Shown here in pieces: positions 42,578 through 49,308 of a DNA stretch of 64,000 nt. A program made the position numbers and the translations under genes. The DNA is from an uncultured Lachnospiraceae bacterium (GTDB lineage Bacteria; Bacillota; Clostridia; Lachnospirales; Lachnospiraceae). Positions within the stretch are counted from its first letter, which is position 1; every line of letters starts with the position of its first letter. The notes below the pieces were generated by a model that saw only the letters and a list, made by a program, of their open reading frames with translations, did no database searches and had not been told where the DNA came from. The stretch covers positions 30,655 through 94,654 of the forward strand of contig UQWA01000010.1 of the NCBI GenBank assembly GCA_900544685.1. The letters run 5' to 3'.

Positions 42578-43588
42578 ATGGCATTATTTGAATCATATGA
42601 AAGACGAATTGATCAGATCAATTCCGTTCTGAACAGTTATGGAATTGCTTCTATCGAAGAAGCAGAGAAAATCACAAAAGATGCTGGCCTGAATGTATAC
42701 GATCAGATCAAAGGCATTCAGCCAATCTGTTTTGAAAATGCATGCTGGGCTTACACAGTAGGTGCAGCAATCGCAATCAAGAAAAACTGCCGTAAAGCTT
42801 CTGAAGCAGCAGCAGCAATCGGTGAAGGCCTTCAGGCTTTCTGTATTCCAGGTTCTGTAGCAGACACACGTAAAGTTGGTCTGGGACATGGTAACCTTGG
42901 AAAGATGCTTCTGGAAGAAGAAACAGAATGTTTCGCATTCCTGGCTGGTCATGAATCCTTCGCAGCAGCAGAAGGTGCCATCGGTATCGCTGAAAAGGCT
43001 AACAAAGTTCGTCAGAAACCACTGCGTGTTATCCTGAACGGTCTTGGAAAAGATGCTGCACAGATCATCTCCCGTATCAACGGATTTACATATGTTGAGA
43101 CAGAATATGATCCATACAAGAACGAAGTAAAAGAAGTATTCAGAAAATCTTACTCTGAAGGACTTCGTGCAAAAGTTAACTGCTACGGCGCTAACAGCGT
43201 TCCAGAAGGTGTAGCAATCATGTGGAAAGAAAACGTAGACGTATCTATCACAGGTAACTCTACCAATCCTACACGTTTCCAGCATCCAGTAGCAGGTACT
43301 TACAAGAAAGAAAGACTGGAAGCTGGTAAAAAGTACTTCTCCGTTGCATCAGGCGGTGGTACAGGACGTACACTTCATCCAGATAACATGGCAGCAGGTC
43401 CTGCTTCCTACGGTATGACAGATACACTTGGACGTATGCACAGTGACGCTCAGTTCGCTGGATCCTCTTCTGTACCTGCTCACGTAGAAATGATGGGTCT
43501 GATCGGTGCAGGTAACAACCCAATGGTTGGTATGACTGTATCCGTTGCAGTTTCTATTGAGGAAGCAGCAACAGCTGGTAAATTCTAA
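42578..43588 (+). CDS. GGGtGRT family protein
   Basis: A 336-residue protein named for its motif GGGTGRT, here at residues 259-265 and followed by LHPDNMAAGPASYG. The function of the family is not established. The sequence has several cysteines (CFENACWAY, KKNCRK, FCIPGS, ECFAF, NCYGAN), Gly-rich loops and no signal peptide. The ATG at 42578 has AGAGGAGG 10 bases upstream; an earlier in-frame ATG overlaps the previous gene and is unlikely. The consistent link to a NifU-like scaffold suggests it uses or handles an iron-sulfur cluster. Confidence 0.85.
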   Translation: MALFESYERRIDQINSVLNSYGIASIEEAEKITKDAGLNVYDQIKGIQPICFENACWAYTVGAAIAIKKNCRKASEAAAAIGEGLQAFCIPGSVADTRKVGLGHGNLGKMLLEEETECFAFLAGHESFAAAEGAIGIAEKANKVRQKPLRVILNGLGKDAAQIISRINGFTYVETEYDPYKNEVKEVFRKSYSEGLRAKVNCYGANSVPEGVAIMWKENVDVSITGNSTNPTRFQHPVAGTYKKERLEAGKKYFSVASGGGTGRTLHPDNMAAGPASYGMTDTLGRMHSDAQFAGSSSVPAHVEMMGLIGAGNNPMVGMTVSVAVSIEEAATAGKF

Positions 43589-43615
43589 GAAATGGCGTAA
43601 AAAGACATAAAAACT

Positions 43616-43657
43616 GACCGTCACTATACAGGAAAATGTATAATGACGGTCTTTTTT
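43616..43657. terminator. Bidirectional terminator between the GGGtGRT and Uma2 genes
   Basis: GACCGTCA pairs with TGACGGTC around an imperfect inner stem (TATAC/GTATA). T-run follows on the plus strand; an A-rich run precedes, giving T on the minus strand, so it can serve both convergent operons. Confidence 0.75.
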
Positions 43658-43662
43658 CTGAA

Positions 43663-44208
43663 TTAAAGCTGTATGGTGCTGAAATCAATATACAGATCAT
43701 CATAGATACCTGCTTTGATGGTATCAGCAAAGGTATATTGTTCTGAATCACTTTTATCAAAATTGTAGACGATTACAAAATTTTTGATTGGATCTACAAG
43801 CCAGTATTCACGGACATCAGAGGTACGGTATTTGAATAATTTGGTGAAATAGTCCATTCGTCTGCTGGCAGGTGAGACAATTTCGATAATCCAGTCCGGT
43901 GCACCTTTACAGTCTTGGTCTGTGAGCTTGCCAGAATTGCATATAACACTGATATCCGGTTCGACATACGTTTTATCGTCTTCATTCAGAAAAACAGCAA
44001 ATGGGGCAATATCTACTTCACAGGTGCCATTTTTAGCATCAATATAATCAGCAATCTGTCTGCTAAGTGACAGAATAATGCGCTGATGTCTACGGCTTGG
44101 TGGTGCTATATAATAAATCTGGCCGTCAATCAATTCTGCGCGCTGACCGTCTGACAGGTTGTAAATATCTTCAATAGTGTATTCTTCGTATGTTTTTGAT
44201 AATGGCAT
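43663..44208 (-). CDS. Uma2 family predicted endonuclease (DUF820)
   Basis: A 181-residue protein with the PD-(D/E)xK-like Uma2 fold: RAELIDGQIYYIAPPSRRHQ near the start, EPDISVIC carrying the Asp, IIEIVSPAS carrying the Glu, then EYWLVDP. Family members are annotated as putative restriction-like nucleases, but no activity is firmly established and methylase partners are usually absent, as here. GGAAAGGAT lies upstream of the ATG. It follows the SprT-like gene by 68 bases on the same strand. Confidence 0.85.
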   Translation of the reverse strand: MPLSKTYEEYTIEDIYNLSDGQRAELIDGQIYYIAPPSRRHQRIILSLSRQIADYIDAKNGTCEVDIAPFAVFLNEDDKTYVEPDISVICNSGKLTDQDCKGAPDWIIEIVSPASRRMDYFTKLFKYRTSDVREYWLVDPIKNFVIVYNFDKSDSEQYTFADTIKAGIYDDLYIDFSTIQL

Positions 44209-44276
44209 AATGATACATCCTTTCCAAATAAAATTTATTCCAGAAAGTTATCTTTTGTATGTATATTTTTATCATA

Positions 44277-44969
44277 TCATTTCCTTCGTCCTGTTTTCAA
44301 CAGCCATTTCTGGTCAATCTTTTTCAGTTCGTCCTGGAATCGGATATGAAGTCTTACGGAGTTTTCCAACTGGACGATCTCTTCAATAATTCCCTCGCCA
44401 AACTTCGGATGTTTTACCACATCGTTGACTTTGTACTGTATCGTGCGGTTTTTCGTGTTCTGATATTCCCGTTCCCGGCGGTAGCGGTCACGTACAGGGA
44501 TGGTTTTGTCATGAATGGGATTTTTTAATGCTTTCTGATAATCGTGTTTCATCAGGCTTTCTCCGACTTTGTAGTATGGCGTCGGAGCTGCGCCGATCAG
44601 AGAACAGCAGTATTTCCAGGCACTGCCGTGGATACCGGGCTGCCAGTGGTATTTTGCCGGGATGTCCATATGATACTGCATATAATGGGCATATTCATGT
44701 TTATACAGATCCATGCGGTCACTTTTCGGTAAAGGATTCTTTACTGCATATCCGATAAAAAGCAGGGAGAAACAGAAATGTTCTTTTTCATGATGCCCTT
44801 CCTGTGTATAGGATCCAAGAAGACCCTTATCGTAGTTGAAAAATACTGGAACAGAGGAGGCATGCAGACCAAACCTGCGGTCCAGATTCTCATAAAGAGC
44901 ATGGATTTCCAACTGATGGACGTGTATTTCCTTTTCCAGCAATTGTTTTAAGTTAGAATCTATATTCAT
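44277..44969 (-). CDS. SprT-like zinc metallopeptidase with C-terminal UvrD/PcrA-type Tudor domain
   Basis: A 230-residue protein. Residues 15-140 resemble SprT: HEYAH at 91-95 is the zinc-binding HExxH, and His114 in GIHGSAWKYC is the likely third ligand. SprT relatives (Spartan/Wss1) digest proteins crosslinked to DNA. Residues 178-226 (VNDVVKHPKFGEGIIEEI) resemble the Tudor-like tail of PcrA/UvrD, which in known cases contacts RNA polymerase. The ATG at 44969 is chosen as the first start before the domain; AAAGGAT lies 13 bases upstream, a rather long spacing. Longer upstream reading lacks similarity. Confidence 0.72.
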   Translation of the reverse strand: MNIDSNLKQLLEKEIHVHQLEIHALYENLDRRFGLHASSVPVFFNYDKGLLGSYTQEGHHEKEHFCFSLLFIGYAVKNPLPKSDRMDLYKHEYAHYMQYHMDIPAKYHWQPGIHGSAWKYCCSLIGAAPTPYYKVGESLMKHDYQKALKNPIHDKTIPVRDRYRREREYQNTKNRTIQYKVNDVVKHPKFGEGIIEEIVQLENSVRLHIRFQDELKKIDQKWLLKTGRRK

Positions 44970-45050
44970 AATAAAATCGTATCCTTTTAATCTAATATAA
45001 ACGGGTAATATTGAACAGTGGAAGCGGTGCCCTGAAGAAACCACAGACCG

Positions 45051-45079
45051 ATTATAATGCATTCGAAAAGTATGTACAA
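45051..45079 (-). promoter_or_regulatory. Promoter of the SprT-like gene
   Basis: On the minus strand TTGTAC (plus 45074-45079), 17-base spacer, TATAAT (plus 45051-45056). Confidence 0.45.
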
Positions 45080-45101
45080 GCAAAATAGTACAGAATGCAA
45101 C

Positions 45102-45131
45102 TTGATTTTGAAATGCAATATTTGTTAAGAT
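45102..45131 (+). promoter_or_regulatory. Promoter of the PucR-type regulator
   Basis: TTGATT at 45102-45107, 18-base spacer, TAAGAT at 45126-45131. Confidence 0.45.
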
Positions 45132-45177
45132 AGCAGGTAGACAAAAGACGAATGGAAAAGTAGAAAGAGAAGACAGC

Positions 45178-46674
45178 ATGCTGAAACTGACATACATACA
45201 ATATCAGCTTCCATATTATGGAGTAGAACATACATTATTCCACTATGCAAAAAACGGCAGTGTGGAGAAAATCGAGATCTGGGAAGAGGGGCAGATCATG
45301 GAGAAACGGGTTTTGTACCTGGTTCCATATGCCCGGCAGAGTTCCGTACAGGAAGAAAAAGAATCGGTATTCTGTGTGTACGGATGTCCCACAGAACCGG
45401 ATATGAAGGTGCGTAATGGATTCTATACATCAGAAACCTATTCACTGTCAAGGATACTGAATACCTTGAACCGTCTGTGGATGGATCTGCAGAAATGGGA
45501 GATTATTCTGCTGTATTCAGAAGAGATGGATTTGAATGTACTGCTGGATACCTCGGAGACGATCCTGCGAATGCCTCTGGCAGTTTCTGACAATCGGTTT
45601 CATTTTCTGGCAAAAGGGCAGTGGTATCAAGAAAAATTTCCTACAGAAGTACTGGATCAGGATGAGATGAATGAACTGATCTGGCAGGAGGATTTTCGTC
45701 AGTGTCTGCATCGAAACAGTGTGTTTCATCTGCCGTTGAAGACGGAGAAAAAGGATCTGCTCTGTTATAATATTTTCATAAGCGGGCGGTATTATGCCAG
45801 AGTGTTAGGAAGTGTGGAAGACAGGAAGCATGGAGCACTTCAGGAAGAATTGTTTACCAGACTGGCAATCGCTGTGAACAGTATTTTTGTGAATCAGAGG
45901 ATTCATTCTTTCCTGACGGGGAGAAACAGTGACCTGCAGATGCAGGTGGAAGTCTTGCTGGATGGGGAGAAAAAAGCAGATGAAACGGTTATGGACCGGA
46001 ATCACTGGAGCAGGGAAGACCACTATAAGATTATGGTGCTGAGTTTTGATGCCCGATACCCAATGGAAGAAGGCATTCGTTTCTTATATAAAAGGCTGTG
46101 GGAATTGTTTCCGGAGAGTTGTGTGCTGATTCGGGAAAAGGATCTGATCTGCGTCCGCAATCTGAGCCGGGAATCCCAGAATGAAAACTACCGTGAAAGA
46201 ATGGCAGTGTTCTTAAGAGAAAATGTGGCGAAGGCAGGCAGCAGCAATGCTTTTACCGGGTATGAGGAACTTCCTGTTTATTTGCAGCAGGCATATGAGG
46301 CACTGCGGCTGGGAGAAAAGAATGCTCCATATTTCTGGCATTATGAATTCAGTGATTATATGGTGCCTTATCTCATGGAGCGGGCGACCAGTGAATACAG
46401 TCTGGAACAGATTGTACATCCAGGAGTGTTTCACCTGATGAAGTACGATAAAGAAAAAAGTTCCAATTTGTACCAGACGCTGCAAATTTATCTGGAACAT
46501 GGAGGAAATGCTACGCAGACAGCAGAAAAATTATTTATACACCGGTCATCTCTGATGAAACGTCTGGACAAGATACAGAGCCTGACCGGGATACATTTGG
46601 AAAAGCAGGAAGAACGGTTTTATGTGGAACTGTCCTGTCGGCTGCTGGAATATCACAAATCACATGAAAAGTAG
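45178..46674 (+). CDS. PucR/CdaR family transcriptional regulator
   Basis: A 498-residue regulator. The C-terminal helix-turn-helix TLQIYLEHGGNATQTAEKLFIHRSSLMKRLDKI is the PucR-type HTH near residue 435; the middle 250 residues resemble the GGDEF-like/PucR sensory region without a catalytic motif, and the N-terminus is not recognised. Such proteins switch on nearby catabolic genes when substrate is present. Divergent from the SprT-like gene and directly upstream of the MFS and URO-D genes, which are its likely targets. A terminator follows at 46682-46707. Confidence 0.83.
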   Translation: MLKLTYIQYQLPYYGVEHTLFHYAKNGSVEKIEIWEEGQIMEKRVLYLVPYARQSSVQEEKESVFCVYGCPTEPDMKVRNGFYTSETYSLSRILNTLNRLWMDLQKWEIILLYSEEMDLNVLLDTSETILRMPLAVSDNRFHFLAKGQWYQEKFPTEVLDQDEMNELIWQEDFRQCLHRNSVFHLPLKTEKKDLLCYNIFISGRYYARVLGSVEDRKHGALQEELFTRLAIAVNSIFVNQRIHSFLTGRNSDLQMQVEVLLDGEKKADETVMDRNHWSREDHYKIMVLSFDARYPMEEGIRFLYKRLWELFPESCVLIREKDLICVRNLSRESQNENYRERMAVFLRENVAKAGSSNAFTGYEELPVYLQQAYEALRLGEKNAPYFWHYEFSDYMVPYLMERATSEYSLEQIVHPGVFHLMKYDKEKSSNLYQTLQIYLEHGGNATQTAEKLFIHRSSLMKRLDKIQSLTGIHLEKQEERFYVELSCRLLEYHKSHEK

Positions 46675-46681
46675 GAAATTG

Positions 46682-46707
46682 GACCGGAGGATATCCGGTC
46701 TTTTTTT
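46682..46707 (+). terminator. Terminator after the PucR-type gene
   Basis: GACCGGA/TCCGGTC stem with loop GGATA followed by seven T. Confidence 0.8.
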
Positions 46708-46826
46708 GGGGGAAAACAAGTCCACATAGAACAGAGCTGTGTGGGATATTTGCGGTCTGGTTGTTAAGAAAAAAACAGAAGTAGCATTTTGTATCACAGA
46801 AGGTTCAAAAAAGTCACATTGTGCGC

Positions 46827-46857
46827 CTGTTCAGAAAAGAACAGAATTTTATATAAT
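46827..46857 (+). promoter_or_regulatory. Promoter and candidate operator of the MFS/URO-D operon
   Basis: TATAAT at 46852-46857 with a weak -35 TTCAGA at 46830-46835. A perfect inverted repeat CTGTTC-AGAAAA-GAACAG at 46827-46844 covers the -35 and part of the spacer, a good place for a regulator such as the upstream PucR protein. Confidence 0.5.
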
Positions 46858-46889
46858 AAACCCAGAAAAAAGAAATGGGGGAAAGAAAT

Positions 46890-48095
46890 ATGAAGAACAA
46901 AAAAAATTTCGTTTTTCTGGTTGCTGCACTGATTTTCTGTGCACAGTTTATTGGAAACTACGGGAACTACCAGTTAGCTGCCATTCCTGGGAAAATATTT
47001 CAGGCATTTCAGCTTACGGATACCCAGTTTTCCAGTCTGATGACAGCACCGATGCTGCCATCCATCTTTTTAAGCATTATTATTGGACTGCTGGTGGACC
47101 GTTTTGGTATTTCTAAAATGGTAGGAATCTGTCTGACAGTGGCAACAGGAGGTCTGGTGCTGAGAGCGTTTGCGACAGATTATACAACCATGCTGATTGC
47201 CATGATCTTATCCGGAGCAGGATGTATGATCCTGAATTCCAATCTGGCAAAGATCGTATCCTCTCTGTATCCAATGGATAAAGTGAGCAAAGTAGTTGGT
47301 ATCATGATGGCGGCTTCTACCGCATCCATGGCAGTGGCTTATGCAACTACAGCTGCAATTCCAAGCCTGAGCGTGGCATTTTGGATTCCAACTGTCATCA
47401 GTATTGTGGTACTGGTACTTTGGCTGGTATTTGCCAGAGAGTCTGTATTTTCAGAAAATAAGATGACAGGAGAGGATGCATCGCAGGTAAAAGAATCTCT
47501 TCTGGTATGTGTAAAGAGCAAAAATATATGGCTGGCAGGTTTGACACTGATGCTGATACTGGGAGGTTCCATGATCATCTCCAGTTTCCATGTATCTGCG
47601 GTCGTAGAGTTAAAAGGCTATTCCGAGAGCTATGCAGGAACCTTTAACACAGTCCTGATGATTGGAGCTATTCTTGGATCCATGTTCCTGCCGGTTTACG
47701 TGACAAAGAATCCGGAGAAGACACCGGTTATGATGCTGGTAATGGGAATCATCACAGCAATATCTGCGATAGGAATGGTAACACTTCCGGCAATCGGCAT
47801 CTATATCTGTGGATTCTTAAATGGAGCATTCCGAAGCGGAATTATTGCTGTAATGATGATGCTTCCGGTTATGTTAAAAGAGATCGGACCGAGGTATGCA
47901 GGAACAGCAGGAGGGTTCATGGTAACACTGGAGCTGATCGGAAGCGTCGTGATTCCTACCTATGTGATTGTACCTCTGGGCGGAGGATCTTATCTGAATT
48001 ATTTCATGCTGGCAGGGGCAGCAATGCTGCTGGCAAGTATTATCTGTTTTATATTAATGAAATCATGTGGTGTATTTGTGAAAAAAGAAGCGTAG
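46890..48095 (+). CDS. Major facilitator superfamily transporter
   Basis: A 401-residue membrane protein with about 12 hydrophobic helices and the MFS loop LVDRFGISKMVG between helices 2 and 3. The ATG at 46890 has GGGGGAAAG upstream; an ATG at 46875 is in frame but lies within that site. It probably imports the substrate handled by the URO-D family protein 18 bases downstream. Substrate unknown; proteins with this pairing are common in Lachnospiraceae. Confidence 0.85.
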   Translation: MKNKKNFVFLVAALIFCAQFIGNYGNYQLAAIPGKIFQAFQLTDTQFSSLMTAPMLPSIFLSIIIGLLVDRFGISKMVGICLTVATGGLVLRAFATDYTTMLIAMILSGAGCMILNSNLAKIVSSLYPMDKVSKVVGIMMAASTASMAVAYATTAAIPSLSVAFWIPTVISIVVLVLWLVFARESVFSENKMTGEDASQVKESLLVCVKSKNIWLAGLTLMLILGGSMIISSFHVSAVVELKGYSESYAGTFNTVLMIGAILGSMFLPVYVTKNPEKTPVMMLVMGIITAISAIGMVTLPAIGIYICGFLNGAFRSGIIAVMMMLPVMLKEIGPRYAGTAGGFMVTLELIGSVVIPTYVIVPLGGGSYLNYFMLAGAAMLLASIICFILMKSCGVFVKKEA

Positions 48096-48113
48096 AAGAA
48101 AGGAAGAAGAGCT

Positions 48114-49109
48114 ATGTTATCAACAAAAGAAAACTTATATGAAACATTAAAAGGTGGTCATCCGGACCGTTTTGTAAACCAGTTTGGGTATCTGAAAATG
48201 CTTCCTGACCCGATTTTTCTGGGATTAATGGGAGAAGGAGATCTTCAGCCGGGCGGAACCAAGAAAACAGGATTTGGAGTCACCATGTGCTGGGCAGAAG
48301 GAACACCCGGACCATTCCCAATGTGCGAAGGCGAACACAAGCTGCTGAAAGACATCACAGAATGGAAAGATGTGGTAAAAATGCCTCCGACAGAATATTC
48401 AGATGAAGCATGGGCACCATTTGTTGCCATGGCAGATGCTGTGGACAGAGATAAAGAACTGGTAACTGCAATGGTAATGCCGGGTGTATTTGAAAAACTT
48501 CATTATTTCATGGGAATGGAAGATACTATGATTAACTTCTATGAGGAACCGGAAGCGATGCATGAACTGATTGATTACTTTACAGAATATGAATGTGCCA
48601 ATGCAAGAGAAGTATGCAAACACATGCATCCGGAAGCACTGTTCCATCACGATGACTGGGGTAGCCAGAGATCCACATTCCTTTCTCCGGATATGTTCGA
48701 GGAATTCATTGTACCTGCTTACAAGAAAATCTATGGTACATGGAAAGAAAATGGAGTAAAAGTGATTGTACATCACAATGATGCATACGGTGCAACACTA
48801 GTACCAGCCATGATCGAGATGGGTATTGATGTATGGCAGGGGCCGGTAAAGGAAAATGACCTTCCGGAACTGGTAAAGAAATACGGTGGACAGATCTCCT
48901 TCCACTGTGGACTGGATAATGGAAAATATGATACTGCGGACTGGTCACCGGAAAAGATCGAAGCAGGTTTAAGAGAATTCTTTGATACTGTTGGTACCAA
49001 ATATGTGATTCCGGGCTTCACACAGGGTGGCGAAGGAAGCGCATTTGCAGGTGCTTATGAATGTGCAACAGAGACCATCGAACGTCTCAGCAAAGAATAT
49101 TTCAAATAA
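48114..49109 (+). CDS. Uroporphyrinogen decarboxylase (URO-D) family protein, corrinoid methyltransferase-like
   Basis: A 331-residue soluble protein of the URO-D superfamily, which includes heme enzymes and MtaA/MtbA-type methyltransferases. Not a heme enzyme by context. In MtaA-type proteins a His-x-Cys-Gly motif plus a late Cys bind zinc for methyl transfer. Here the expected place reads IVHHNDAYG (His220, Asn222), a later FHCG contains His264-Cys265, and Cys317 is near the end, so a changed metal site is possible. The neighbouring MFS transporter suggests uptake and demethylation of a methylated compound; this is inference. Confidence 0.78.
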   Translation: MLSTKENLYETLKGGHPDRFVNQFGYLKMLPDPIFLGLMGEGDLQPGGTKKTGFGVTMCWAEGTPGPFPMCEGEHKLLKDITEWKDVVKMPPTEYSDEAWAPFVAMADAVDRDKELVTAMVMPGVFEKLHYFMGMEDTMINFYEEPEAMHELIDYFTEYECANAREVCKHMHPEALFHHDDWGSQRSTFLSPDMFEEFIVPAYKKIYGTWKENGVKVIVHHNDAYGATLVPAMIEMGIDVWQGPVKENDLPELVKKYGGQISFHCGLDNGKYDTADWSPEKIEAGLREFFDTVGTKYVIPGFTQGGEGSAFAGAYECATETIERLSKEYFK

Positions 49110-49128
49110 AAATTACATAACAGTGTTA

Positions 49129-49159
49129 AAACAGTCTCTGAAAAAGGGACTGTTTTTTT
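49129..49159 (+). terminator. Terminator after the URO-D family gene
   Basis: AACAGTC/GACTGTT stem with an 11-base loop, followed by a T run. Confidence 0.75.
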
Positions 49160-49191
49160 ATGAAATCTGGAAGAAAAAATAAAAAATATTC

Positions 49192-49201
49192 GGGGGGGGG
49201 G
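49192..49201. repeat. Tract of ten G upstream of the EAL gene promoter
   Basis: An uninterrupted run of ten G, 24 bases before the likely -35 element at 49225. Such tracts can change length by slippage and alter promoter strength. Confidence 0.7.
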
Positions 49202-49224
49202 TGAAATAAAAAGTGGTTGATCTG

Positions 49225-49253
49225 TAGACATGCATAAAATGGAATGTTATAAT
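49225..49253 (+). promoter_or_regulatory. Promoter of the REC-GGDEF-EAL gene
   Basis: TAGACA at 49225-49230, 17-base spacer, TATAAT at 49248-49253. Confidence 0.65.
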
Positions 49254-49308
49254 TAACAGAAAGAAAGTGGATCATAGCTCGTATCAGTTTTGAGGGAAGG
49301 TAGCAGTA

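Noticed and set aside
42593..43285. 230-codon cysteine-rich minus-strand frame opposite the GGGtGRT gene
   Set aside because: It is a shadow of a strongly supported gene; no ribosome site or family similarity.
43663..44208. Restriction-modification system around the Uma2 gene
   Set aside because: No methylase or specificity gene in the vicinity; Uma2 alone is not evidence for one.
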